Source: Natrinema longum
GTDB taxonomy: Archaea; Halobacteriota; Halobacteria; Halobacteriales; Natrialbaceae
NCBI RefSeq assembly: GCF_017352095.1
Contig: NZ_CP071463.1
Location: 62,001 to 126,000 of the forward strand
Length of the DNA: 64,000 nucleotides
Direction: 5' to 3'
Made by a program: the position numbers and the translations under genes. Below the pieces are notes generated by a model. The model was not told where the DNA came from. It was given only the letters and a program-made list of their open reading frames with translations, and ran no database searches. This document shows positions 51,934-59,719 of the stretch, piece by piece (position 1 is the stretch's first letter; the number at the start of each line of letters is the position of its first letter).

Positions 51934-52256
51934 TATATCTGTAAGTTCTCACGAGAATATAGCTCTTTCTGAGAATATATCGAATAGTGGACGAATCGAC
52001 GACAACAGGTCCCGGTCAGTATCCGGCGGAAGAACGACGTGTGGCCGTTCCACGTCGTCGACCACGGCCGGTGCGACGACGCGGATCCGTTCGAGGACGG
52101 AGCGTGCAACCGAGCCCACGGTCTCGAAGCGGAAAAACCGCTCCGACCCGCGGTCAGTTCGGGACGAGGAACGGCATCGAAGTCGGACTCCTGCTCACGG
52201 TCGATCGTCTCGACTATCCAGTACGCTTATTGCCACGCGGTCGTCCACGTCTAGCA
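51934..52256. promoter_or_regulatory. 323-bp spacer with promoter and paired operator-like repeats
   Basis: On the minus strand a TATA-like GCTATATTC (about 51956-51964) is 25 bp before the GTG of the membrane-protein gene. The palindrome TTCTC-AC-GAGAA (51946-51957) overlaps it. A second copy, TTCT-G-AGAA (51967-51975), follows with its centre about 20 bp away. Towards the right end GTACGCTTATTG (52220-52231) could be the promoter of the zinc-ribbon gene starting at 52257. The rest (about 51990-52215) shows no gene I trust; plus-strand frames there are Arg-rich. Confidence 0.45.
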
Positions 52257-53135
52257 GTGAAGTGGCGGTGTACGTGGTGTGGCAAACCGCACGCCGAAAA
52301 CGATCCTCCCTGCGATGAGTGCGGTCACAACGCCTTCGAGAAGGCGATCGTCCGAGCGGAGGACGAGAGCGAACGCGATAGCAACAGCGATCCCGACGGC
52401 GATGGCGAGCCGATCCCGTCCGGAACCGTCGAGACCGGGCCGGAGTACGTCTGGGCCTGTCCGAACTGCGGCCGCGAACACGTCCGGAACACCCCGCCGT
52501 GTTCCCGCTGTGGCAATCCCGACCTCGAGCGGGTCGAACGGACCTACGAGGGGCTCGAGCAGGATCTCGACACGCCGAGCTGGTTCGAGGTCGCAAAGCC
52601 CTATCTGCCGCTCTTCGCCGTCGTCGGCGTCGTCATCGCGCTGTTCGCGACGGGGATCGTTCCGCTTTCGGTGCTACCGGGGATCGGCCAGCCACCGCCG
52701 CCCGAAGCGCCGGGCGATGGAGCCGAGGCAGCAGGGTTCGATCTCGAGGCGATGGAAGGCGAGATTCACGACCGACTCGAGAGAGAACGGGAATCCTCGG
52801 CGGGACGATCCTACGACGAGGGGCTCGCGGACTACGCCGAGTACGAAAACCGACGGCTCGTCGCGGAAGCGTTCTCCGACAGGGATCCCGACGACGTGAG
52901 GGCCAGCGAGTTCGATCACGGATGCGGTAACGCACGGGTCTCCGGCGCGCCACTGATCCTCTCCGAGCGGCCGATCGGAGCGTACGACGACGAGTCGGCA
53001 CTCGCCGACGACATCGCTCGGGCGCTTCTCTCCTCACAGTTCGGTGACGCCGTTCGGGCCGGGTTCGACGCCGAAGGGATCGACGTCCACGTCGCACCGA
53101 ACGACGACATCTACGTCTTTTATACCGTCTGCTAA
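52257..53135 (+). CDS. Double zinc-ribbon membrane protein with CAP-like C-terminus
   Basis: A 292-residue protein. Two zinc ribbons begin it: CTWCGKPHAENDPPCDEC (5-22) and CPNCGREHVRNTPPCSRC (about 69-86), both ending PPCxxC. A membrane helix follows (about 115-140), then an extracytoplasmic domain whose start (EIHDRLERERESSAGRSYDEGLADYAEYENRRLVAE) resembles CAP/SCP domains, with a HGCGN motif later. A GTG start at 52257 follows a TATA-like sequence at about 52222-52231, giving a leaderless transcript. The role is unknown; signalling across the membrane is a guess. Confidence 0.75.
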   Translation: MKWRCTWCGKPHAENDPPCDECGHNAFEKAIVRAEDESERDSNSDPDGDGEPIPSGTVETGPEYVWACPNCGREHVRNTPPCSRCGNPDLERVERTYEGLEQDLDTPSWFEVAKPYLPLFAVVGVVIALFATGIVPLSVLPGIGQPPPPEAPGDGAEAAGFDLEAMEGEIHDRLERERESSAGRSYDEGLADYAEYENRRLVAEAFSDRDPDDVRASEFDHGCGNARVSGAPLILSERPIGAYDDESALADDIARALLSSQFGDAVRAGFDAEGIDVHVAPNDDIYVFYTVC

Positions 53136-53162
53136 CCGCTCTCGACGGCGGGGTCGAGGCGA

Positions 53163-53171
53163 TAAAAAAAC
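53163..53171 (-). terminator. T-run terminator of rpo11
   Basis: On the minus strand the sequence reads a run of seven T (A run at 53164-53170 on the plus strand), 65 bp after the rpo11 stop. Oligo-T alone commonly suffices for archaeal termination. The GC-rich surroundings make the run conspicuous. Confidence 0.5.
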
Positions 53172-53234
53172 CGCGAGAATAGGTTCGCGCCAATACGAGA
53201 CCAGCGAGAGCGCTGCGATCGACTGTCGGAGGGA

Positions 53235-53519
53235 TCAGGCGGCCGCTTCGAACGCGTCCCGGAACGACGTCGCCTTCTCGCGGACGGTCACGGCCGCCTC
53301 CTCGAGGCACTCGAGGGGATCCGCGCCGCCTTCGGTCTTGATCGTCAGGATCGGCTCGGTCTGGCCCCCCGACTGCTCAGGGTTGACGTCGTAGGTCGCT
53401 GCGCTCACGTCGTCGTGCTCGAGCAGCGCGCCCTTGAGCACGTTCATGAAGGTGTGATCCTCGCCGGCGATCTCGATCGAGAGTTCGTTGTCGGTGCTCT
53501 CGGTGACCCGCAGTTCCAT
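53235..53519 (-). CDS. rpo11: RNA polymerase subunit Rpo11 (RpoL)
   Basis: Archaeal counterpart of Rpb11 and of the bacterial alpha N-terminal domain, forming the assembly platform with Rpo3. The 94-residue protein shows the family signature [31 protein letters not shown] (HTxxNxLRxxL-like) and the C-terminal helix [19 protein letters not shown]. Length and strand order are normal. It is divergent from the rhomboid gene, with 103 bp between starts, and convergent with the zinc-ribbon gene. Confidence 0.95.
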   Translation of the reverse strand: MELRVTESTDNELSIEIAGEDHTFMNVLKGALLEHDDVSAATYDVNPEQSGGQTEPILTIKTEGGADPLECLEEAAVTVREKATSFRDAFEAAA

Positions 53520-53622
53520 GTCATCCAGTCCGGTCGTCGGCTGCTTGTACCTTTCGAAGCCGCCGCTGGACGGCCGTTCCCTGAAGGCAAATCACTATAC
53601 GCCCCCGTTCGAACGACGGGAC

Positions 53623-55464
53623 ATGCTCTCGCTTGCGGCCACGCTGTCGGTCCTCGTCGCCGCGGCGCTAGTGGGATCGATCGCGATCGTCAGGCGGGTC
53701 CATCGGCCGGAGCGACGCTGGCGCGACGTGCTCCGATCCCGACTCGTCTACGGAATCCCGTGGGGAACGCTCGTGGTGATCGCGTTCGTCGTCGCCGTCT
53801 ATCTCTTCGTCCAGGATGGCCTTACGAACGTCGGCGATCCGGTGACGATACCCTACCGCACCTGGTCGTACTTCTACCCGCTGGGAATGGCGACGGCGTC
53901 GTTTTCTCACGCCGGCCCCGGCCATCTCGTCGGTAATCTCGCCGGGACGGTCGTCGTCGCGCCGCTGGCGGAGTACGCCTGGGGTCACTATCCGGACGAG
54001 CGCGACCCACAGCGGCCCGACTCGTGGCGAGCCGATCCGCGGGTTCGGGCGTTCGTCCTCTTCCCGCTGGCCGTCGTCGCCATCGGGCTGGTGACGAGTC
54101 TGTTCGCGCTCGGCCCCGTGATCGGCTTCTCGGGCGTCGTCTTCGCCTTCGCCGGGTTCGCCATCGTCCACTATCCGATCGTGACGATCGTCGCCACGCT
54201 AGGCGTCCAGAGCGTCGTCCTGCGGCTCTTTTATGCGCTGCAGGACCCGATTCGAACCTACACCGCCCAGCCGAGCCCACCCTCGGCACCCTCCTGGGCC
54301 GGTATCGCCATCCAGGGCCACGCGCTGGGCCTCTTCCTGGGTTTCGTCCTCGGAATCGCGCTCCTGAAGCGGCGGGGGACCCGCCCGAACCCGTTCCGAC
54401 TCTGGCTCGCTGTGCTCCTCTTTGGGTTCTCCAAGGGATTGTGGGCGATCTACTGGTTCGGGGGCGAGAACTCGTACATCCTCTTTCAGGGCCCCGGCGT
54501 CGCCATCGTCTCGGTACTCGCGCTCGTCGTTACCCTCTCGATGACCGCCTCGGAGACTCCCCTCCTCCCCCGACGGATCGAGGGCCTGCTCGCGGGGTCG
54601 ACGGCACCACCGCCGGGGCCGACTGACGACGGGGCGTCCTCGGTCGTCCGACCGCTCGAGCTCGCAGGCAGCGGTCGCGACGACGGCCCCACCACGGCTC
54701 GGCTCGACCGCGTTCGAGAGATCGTCGGTGGCGGCCGACGGCGCGCCCGCGAGTCGAACTGGCTGTCGGCCCTGACCCCCAAGGGAGTCGCGTTCCTCGC
54801 CGTCGTCGGAATCCTCGCGCTTCTGGCCGGCATCGCCGTCCCGGCCAACTTCCTCGTCGTCGACGACGCGAGCGCGTCGTCGGACGCGGCCGTCCAGATC
54901 GAGGACTACACCGTCGAGTACGTCGAAGGCGTCCCGAACGGACTCGTCACCGGGATCGGCATCGACGCGGTCGAGAGCGACGAGGGCCTCGAGGCAAGCG
55001 GGGTGGTCGTCGCCAGCGAGCGACGCCAGATCTGGCTCGAGGCGATCAGTACCCAGCGACTCGCCTTTACCGGCGAGGAGACGGTCGCCGTCGGCGGCCC
55101 CGGCTGGCGAGAGACCGTCCACGTCGAACGGACCGGCTGGGAACCCGTCGGCAACGAGACCGTCTATCAGGTCTGGCTGTGGGAGGACGGCGACGACCGC
55201 CAACTCGCGTACGAATCCAACGAATCACGAGCGGAAGCCGAGATCGCCGGGCGGAACGTGACGATCGACTCCGCCGACGACACGTTCGTCCTCGCGGTCG
55301 ACTCGAGCGAAACCGAGACCGTCACGACGCCGCTCCCGAACGATAACGAAACGGCGTCGGCGGGCGGACTCACCTTCCAACGCGAGAACGAAACGATCTA
55401 CGCGAGTGCCCAGGGCACTCGAGTCGCGATCGCGAGCGAGGAGACCTACGATACGGTCGGCTGA
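53623..55464 (+). CDS. Rhomboid-family intramembrane serine protease with extracytoplasmic domain
   Basis: A 613-residue protein. Helices of a rhomboid core: HAGPGHLVGNLAG loop (96-108), nucleophile Ser170 in GFSGVVFAFAGF, and the catalytic His233 in QGHALGLFLGF. After further helices there is a cytoplasmic Ser/Pro-rich linker (about 325-385), one more helix (about 390-408) and a C-terminal beta-rich domain of about 190 residues that should be outside the cell. The ATG at 53623 is used; codons upstream overlap the rpo11 promoter. Haloarchaeal rhomboids affect surface glycoproteins and motility; the large outer domain could select substrates. Confidence 0.9.
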   Translation: MLSLAATLSVLVAAALVGSIAIVRRVHRPERRWRDVLRSRLVYGIPWGTLVVIAFVVAVYLFVQDGLTNVGDPVTIPYRTWSYFYPLGMATASFSHAGPGHLVGNLAGTVVVAPLAEYAWGHYPDERDPQRPDSWRADPRVRAFVLFPLAVVAIGLVTSLFALGPVIGFSGVVFAFAGFAIVHYPIVTIVATLGVQSVVLRLFYALQDPIRTYTAQPSPPSAPSWAGIAIQGHALGLFLGFVLGIALLKRRGTRPNPFRLWLAVLLFGFSKGLWAIYWFGGENSYILFQGPGVAIVSVLALVVTLSMTASETPLLPRRIEGLLAGSTAPPPGPTDDGASSVVRPLELAGSGRDDGPTTARLDRVREIVGGGRRRARESNWLSALTPKGVAFLAVVGILALLAGIAVPANFLVVDDASASSDAAVQIEDYTVEYVEGVPNGLVTGIGIDAVESDEGLEASGVVVASERRQIWLEAISTQRLAFTGEETVAVGGPGWRETVHVERTGWEPVGNETVYQVWLWEDGDDRQLAYESNESRAEAEIAGRNVTIDSADDTFVLAVDSSETETVTTPLPNDNETASAGGLTFQRENETIYASAQGTRVAIASEETYDTVG

Positions 55465-55494
55465 TCCCGATCTTCCGGGCTCATTTCTCCACAT

Positions 55495-55503
55495 ACTTTT
55501 TTG
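55495..55503 (+). promoter_or_regulatory. T-run that may end the rhomboid transcript and serve as TATA box
   Basis: A run of six T (55497-55502) lies 33 bp after the rhomboid stop and 26-31 bp before the ATG of the next gene at 55528. It can act as the terminator of the first gene or as the AT-rich core of a leaderless promoter for the second. Confidence 0.4.
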
Positions 55504-55527
55504 TGATCAGAGTGAGTAGTTAGAACG

Positions 55528-56070
55528 ATGTCATCTGACGATAGCGGACTCCGAAAGCTACACCAATCGGGACGCTCGCTCGTCTCGGCGGTACCGTCCT
55601 GGCTCGTCGGCAATCGACTCGACAGATCCATGGTCACCGTTCTCCTGGCAGCCGTACTCGGGCTCGCGGTTGCAGTGGGGGCCGGGACGACGATTGGCAG
55701 TGACCGCGTTGCCGACCTCGTCGTCGAAACGTGGACCGGGGCCGAATTCCACGTCGAGGTCGCGGTCGCGGCCTGTCTACTCGTCGGCATCGGCGCGCTC
55801 AGCGCCGCCATTACGTCCGGATTCCTCCCGACGTTCGCGCTGGTCGCCAGCGTCCCGTTCGGCATCGGACTCGGCCGGTACGGAACCGTGTACGCGGTCG
55901 AACAGTTCACGATGGTCGTCTCGCTTCCGGAAGCGATTGCCGACGGAACGGGTGCGGCAATCGTCGTCGGTCTTCCGCTTGCGGTGCTTGGCTATCTCGT
56001 CGGTGCCAGCCTCCGGCGCATCGCCGGCAGCAATGGCGGTCGTTTCGGGCCCCGATTCCGTCCCGGCTGA
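55528..56070 (+). CDS. Membrane protein of unknown function
   Basis: A 180-residue protein with a 33-residue polar N-terminus (LRKLHQSGRSLVSAVPSW) and four hydrophobic segments (about 37-55, 77-95, 98-118, 142-162). It ends in a short basic tail (GSNGGRFGPRFRPG). No conserved polar residues inside the helices stand out. I do not recognise the family. It converges with the methyltransferase gene at 56078 with a 7-bp gap. It could be expressed with the rhomboid gene if the T-run at 55497 is read through. Confidence 0.65.
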   Translation: MSSDDSGLRKLHQSGRSLVSAVPSWLVGNRLDRSMVTVLLAAVLGLAVAVGAGTTIGSDRVADLVVETWTGAEFHVEVAVAACLLVGIGALSAAITSGFLPTFALVASVPFGIGLGRYGTVYAVEQFTMVVSLPEAIADGTGAAIVVGLPLAVLGYLVGASLRRIAGSNGGRFGPRFRPG

Positions 56071-56077
56071 TCGCCCG

Positions 56078-56716
56078 TCACCCCCACTCGATGCGGAACA
56101 CTTCGACCTCGAGGGCCTCCTGTGTCTCGGTGTGGAACGCGAACCGCTTCGCGATGGGGAATTCCGCGCGGAACGCGTGTGTCACGTCCCCGCCCTCGTC
56201 GGCGGCGAACGACTCGACGAACGGCTGGCTTCCTTCGTTGTGAATCGTGTACGAAACCGTCGCGATCTCGCTGGCCGTCTCGAGGAAGGCCCGATCCGCG
56301 TGCCTGTTTCCACGCTGTGCGCCGAATGGGGGATTCGAGACGACCGTCGCATCGGCGATCGAAAACGGATGGCGGGCAACGTCCCCGCGGAGCCACGCGA
56401 GCGCGCGGTCGGTATCACCACTCTCGCCGACGGCTGCCCGTTCGTTCCGACGAGCCAACTCGAGTGCGTCGGAATCGACGTCGATGCCGGCAACCCGATC
56501 GGCACCGGCGAGTGCCGCCCCGATCGCGAGCATTCCCGTCCCGGTTCCCAGATCGACGACCTGTCGGTCGAGGTCGTCCTGTAACCCCGCCAGATGACAG
56601 ATGTGGGCGGCGAGCTCCGCCGGCGTCAGATACTGCTCGAGGGAGACGGAGGGATCCTCGAAGTCCGCGATCGACTCGAGTCGCCGGGCGAGGGTCCGTC
56701 GTGAGAGCCCGCTCAT
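56078..56716 (-). CDS. METTL5-like N6-adenine methyltransferase
   Basis: A 212-residue SAM-dependent methyltransferase. Motif I is VVDLGTGTGMLAIGAALAGA, acidic motif II is AGIDVDSDAL, and the catalytic motif IV is NPPFG in VVSNPPFGAQRGNRHADRAFL. In eukaryotes METTL5 makes m6A in small-subunit rRNA; archaeal relatives are presumed to act on 16S rRNA. The start at 56716 (MSGLSRRTLARRLESIADF) matches the family beginning. The frame extends upstream to 56896 but that peptide is basic and not used. Confidence 0.88.
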   Translation of the reverse strand: MSGLSRRTLARRLESIADFEDPSVSLEQYLTPAELAAHICHLAGLQDDLDRQVVDLGTGTGMLAIGAALAGADRVAGIDVDSDALELARRNERAAVGESGDTDRALAWLRGDVARHPFSIADATVVSNPPFGAQRGNRHADRAFLETASEIATVSYTIHNEGSQPFVESFAADEGGDVTHAFRAEFPIAKRFAFHTETQEALEVEVFRIEWG

Positions 56717-57024
56717 CTCGGCCGACGACGGCGATCGATTCCTCGCGTCCGACGGTCTCGAGAGCGACGGAGAACAGTCACGGACTGGTGACAGCCGATC
56801 GCGCGAGCGGACGACGGTCTCATTGCCGTCGAATACACGAATGACGTGCAAAAAGGTTCGTAAATGCGTGAACCGACCGATCCGAGTGGACACCATCGAC
56901 CGAGGGATCCGGGTCGTCGAGGAACCGGTCGACCTGGAACGACGATGGGAAACTCCCAGATCGAACGGTACGGTTTCACGACAGGTTCGAATAGAGTTAA
57001 GGATTCCCCGTGACAGTTACAGGT
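56717..57024. other. 308-bp spacer between divergent genes
   Basis: No gene is supported. On the right, a TATA-like AGTTAAGG (56995-57002) sits about 26 bp before the ATG at 57025, suggesting a leaderless small-protein transcript. In the middle, around 56848-56866, an A-rich patch (GCAAAAAGGTTCGTAAATG) could hold a promoter for the methyltransferase, with a leader of about 120 nt. Frames through the rest are Arg- or Ser-rich and unconvincing. Confidence 0.4.
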
Positions 57025-57207
57025 ATGGACGAGTGCCCACGGTGTGGGGGATCCATCGAAGAGTTCTCGCTCGGGGACGTGTCGACGATCACGTGTTCCC
57101 GCTGTGGGTTCGCCGATATCCCCGTCGAACACCAGCCGGCCGGTGAGGACACCGAGTCCTGGCGGGACGCGTTCAACCGGTTTTACGAGGACTCCGCCGA
57201 GGGCTGA
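57025..57207 (+). CDS. 60-residue zinc-ribbon protein
   Basis: A small acidic protein with two CPxCG-type knuckles: DECPRCGGSIEEF at the start and ITCSRCGFADI in the middle, giving CxxC-x17-CxxC. The C-terminal part (EDTESWRDAFNRFYEDS) is an amphipathic helix. Small zinc-finger proteins of this class are numerous in haloarchaea and some affect motility and biofilm. The ATG at 57025 follows a TATA-like box at the right distance. A GC hairpin AACCGC-AAG-GCGGTT (57237-57251) follows 29 bp after the stop. Confidence 0.8.
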   Translation: MDECPRCGGSIEEFSLGDVSTITCSRCGFADIPVEHQPAGEDTESWRDAFNRFYEDSAEG

Positions 57208-57236
57208 GACCAACTCCTGTCAGTCGGTGGCGAGTC

Positions 57237-57251
57237 AACCGCAAGGCGGTT
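57237..57251 (+). terminator. Hairpin after the zinc-ribbon gene
   Basis: AACCGC-AAG-GCGGTT is a perfect 6-bp stem with a 3-nt loop, 29 bp past the stop codon. No T-run follows, so it may shape the 3' end of the mRNA rather than terminate by itself. Confidence 0.35.
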
Positions 57252-57323
57252 CGCGGTTACGCCGATAAGGCGTTCCAGCAGACCAGCTGACGTTCGAGTC
57301 GTCACTTCGGGAACTCGCCGTCG

Positions 57324-57329
57324 AAAAAA
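57324..57329 (-). terminator. T-run terminator of the actin-like gene
   Basis: Six consecutive T on the minus strand, 21 bp after the stop of the gene at 57351-58382. A plausible archaeal oligo-T terminator. Confidence 0.45.
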
Positions 57330-57350
57330 CGAGCGCCGCGGAGCCGACGG

Positions 57351-58382
57351 TTATTCGTTTGCGGCCGCCGCTTCCGCCTCTTCGTCCGCGTCCTCGTGGT
57401 CGATGTCCTCGTCGGAGCGGGCCGCGACGAGACCACCACGTGCCACGCTGTACAGCGGTTCGTTCGCGTGCGTGACGCCGCTGATCGAGAACGGGATGTT
57501 CGCTTCCGAAAGGTGGTCACGGAACAGCGCCTCGAAGCCGTCGGGACTCGAGGTCCCGCCGGTGACGACGACCGGGACGTCCAGCCCTTCTTCGACGTCC
57601 TCCTCGTCGACTTCCTTGACGATGTTCTCGATGACGTAGTCGAGCAGGTTCTCGTAGTAAATCGAGAGCGCACCCTCGACGCCGCCGACGTCGGTCGTGA
57701 AGTCGAGTTCGAAGTCGTCTTCCTTGATCGAGGTGACCTTGTCGACGGGCGTCCCGGTCGCGCGGGCGGCCTGCTCGTCGACCCAGTCGCCACCGCGAGC
57801 GACGGAGAACTTCATGACAGGCACCGCGTAGTAGGAGAGACAGACGTTCGTCATCCCGGCACCGAAACTGATCCCCAGTCCGGTGAAGTTGTTGTCCGCG
57901 AGCTCGCTGTAGATGACGGACATCCCTTCGTTGATCGGTTCGGAGTCGTACCCCATGTCGTCGAGGAACGACTCGATCGTCTTCTGGTGGTACAGCGTCG
58001 AGAGATCGGAGTCGATCGGGTCCGCCGGGGACGAGAAGTAGAGTTTCTCGTCCGGATAGGCGGGCTCGCCGACGACTTGCTCGATGATGAGTTTCATCAT
58101 CGGGATCGCGCTCTGCTCGTCGTTCGAGAGGATCCCGTGTTTCATCGGACGGCGGGTCTCCTTGTTGAAAATATTCGCAAAGTTCAGCGCGTCGTCGCCG
58201 ACGACGTATACCTTGTCGTCTTTGCGAATGTGGAGTACTTCGCTTCGCGAGAGCATCTGCTCGGCCATATCCGAGTATTCGATCTCGACGAACGAATTAC
58301 GCTGTTGCACGAAAACCGTATCGTTCCCATCCTGTTGTGCCGACAGAATGTTCATCGTTCCGACGTCTAGGCCTTTGGCCAT
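57351..58382 (-). CDS. Salactin-like actin homologue
   Basis: A 343-residue actin-fold ATPase. Phosphate-1 loop LDVGTMN near the N-terminus, phosphate-2 loop [15 protein letters not shown] (about 168-182) and adenosine motif [12 protein letters not shown] (about 270-281) are visible. The region between ([19 protein letters not shown]) matches MreB/actin connect segments. The acidic C-terminal tail (about 20 residues) is a haloarchaeal addition. I recognise it as the type of protein described as salactin, a dynamically unstable filament former of haloarchaea, though from memory only. A TATA-like TTTATAAT (minus strand, 58405-58414) is 23-32 bp upstream, so it is probably leaderless. Confidence 0.75.
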   Translation of the reverse strand: MAKGLDVGTMNILSAQQDGNDTVFVQQRNSFVEIEYSDMAEQMLSRSEVLHIRKDDKVYVVGDDALNFANIFNKETRRPMKHGILSNDEQSAIPMMKLIIEQVVGEPAYPDEKLYFSSPADPIDSDLSTLYHQKTIESFLDDMGYDSEPINEGMSVIYSELADNNFTGLGISFGAGMTNVCLSYYAVPVMKFSVARGGDWVDEQAARATGTPVDKVTSIKEDDFELDFTTDVGGVEGALSIYYENLLDYVIENIVKEVDEEDVEEGLDVPVVVTGGTSSPDGFEALFRDHLSEANIPFSISGVTHANEPLYSVARGGLVAARSDEDIDHEDADEEAEAAAANE

Positions 58383-58479
58383 ATGTGGGCAAGGCCACCG
58401 ACGGATTATAAATCTATGTGAGTTAATTCCAGTTCGCGGGAAGACAGATTAATACGATATTTATCCAGCCCCTTGGTCG

Positions 58480-59403
58480 TTAATTACGTTTTAGGAGGGT
58501 ACGGAACCGCTCGAGCAGGTTCTGGAACGGTTTCCCCAACGTGTCGACGGCACCATCGTCGTCGGCGGTCGCCAGTTCCTCCGCTCGTTGCTGCTCGCGC
58601 AGTTCCTTGAGTTTCGCCGTCTGATCGTCGACCGTCGAACTCGAGGTCGTCTGCTTCGTCTCGCCGCCTTTCATCCCTTTGAGACCGGCGACCTGTGCGT
58701 CGACGCCCGAAGAGCGGGTGGTCGTGGTGCCGACGCTGCTATCGACGTCGACGTCGTCGAGGCTGTCTTCGTCGAAGCTCAGTCGCGTGTGTTCGGTCTT
58801 CTCGACGCCGCCCCACGACAGTTCGACGTCGTCCATCGCCTCGTCGATGTCCCGTTGGACCTCCGCGTCGCTCACGTCGGGTTCGTCGTCCGTCTCGTCG
58901 GCGTCGGATTCGACTGCCTCGACTCGCTGTGCCATATCCAGGTAGTGAGCGATCAGTGCGGCACCGGTCGACGCGGTAATACCGGCGAGGCCGACGGCGT
59001 AGACCGCGATGACCTGGACGGTGTAGTCGTTGCCGTAGCCGTTCCAGTCTTTGGGATAGGCGACGAGGAAGCCGACGACTGCAGCGATCGTGACGGCGGC
59101 ACCGGCGATCGAGATGTACAACACTCGTCGTTCCGAGGGGAGCAACACGACGATTCCGAGCATCGCGACGGGAAGTGCGACCATCGCGAGGGCGTATGCG
59201 GGGCCGACCCACGCGAAGTAGCCGACGGATCGCGCATCGAACGTATTGCCCCACAGAAAGAGCAGGAGTCCGACGATCGCGAGCCCGATTCCGCCGAGAA
59301 ACAACCCGAACCCGACGTAGACGTCCGTCCGGTCTTCCGGTTCACCGATGTATCGACGGTAAAGGTCGAAGAGATAGCCGTCTGCGGCCTGTTCCGCTGA
59401 CAT
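58480..59403 (-). CDS. Four-helix membrane protein with cytoplasmic coiled tail
   Basis: A 307-residue protein. Residues about 28-165 hold four helices (VGFGLFLGGIGLAIVGLLL, ALAMVALPVAMLGIVVLL, then two more), related in pattern to the protein at 51262. Residues 170-307 are an acidic, Asp/Glu/Thr-rich cytoplasmic tail containing a coiled segment (DDQTAKLKELREQQRAEELAT) and a basic end (LLERFRTLLKRN). It lies 97 bp upstream of the actin-like gene on the same strand. A TATA-like CATAGTAC (minus strand, 59425-59432) precedes its start. It might link the filament to the membrane; this is inference. Confidence 0.75.
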   Translation of the reverse strand: MSAEQAADGYLFDLYRRYIGEPEDRTDVYVGFGLFLGGIGLAIVGLLLFLWGNTFDARSVGYFAWVGPAYALAMVALPVAMLGIVVLLPSERRVLYISIAGAAVTIAAVVGFLVAYPKDWNGYGNDYTVQVIAVYAVGLAGITASTGAALIAHYLDMAQRVEAVESDADETDDEPDVSDAEVQRDIDEAMDDVELSWGGVEKTEHTRLSFDEDSLDDVDVDSSVGTTTTRSSGVDAQVAGLKGMKGGETKQTTSSSTVDDQTAKLKELREQQRAEELATADDDGAVDTLGKPFQNLLERFRTLLKRN

Positions 59404-59719
59404 TAGTACTCCGTTTACGCTCCAGTACTATGACTGTTGGGACGAAAAACGAACTCGCTGTCCGACCGCATTTTCCCACCGGGGAACGAACTGGTGGACC
59501 GAATCGACGAAACGCCTCTTCGGGTGGCGTCCGAACCGTCGTGTCGATACCACCGTGGTCGCCTCCACGACGACGACCACCTGTTTTCGAGCGCGTTCCA
59601 CGATCGCCCGCCGAGTGCCTGGTGACCGGAACGCCGGACCGAAATTCGACGCTGCGTGCCGTATTTCTGTGTCTCGAAACAACGTGCAGTATATACGTCC
59701 GTGGCCGTTAGGACGGCCA
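59404..59719. promoter_or_regulatory. 316-bp divergent spacer with two promoters and a hairpin
   Basis: No gene is supported. At the left, the minus-strand TATA-like CATAGTAC (59425-59432) serves the membrane-protein gene. At the right, AGTATATA (59689-59696) is about 27 bp before the dph2 ATG. Between it and the ATG lies a perfect inverted repeat GGCCGT-TAGG-ACGGCC (59703-59718), at the expected transcription start. The central 250 bp show nothing recognisable. Confidence 0.5.

Noticed and set aside
51987-52256. Extension of the zinc-ribbon gene to 51987
   Set aside because: The 90 extra residues are Arg/Pro-rich and a promoter-like sequence with the right spacing precedes the GTG at 52257.
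57237-57251. A riboswitch or attachment site near the zinc-ribbon gene
   Set aside because: Only one simple 6-bp hairpin is visible, without conserved surrounding elements or an integrase gene.
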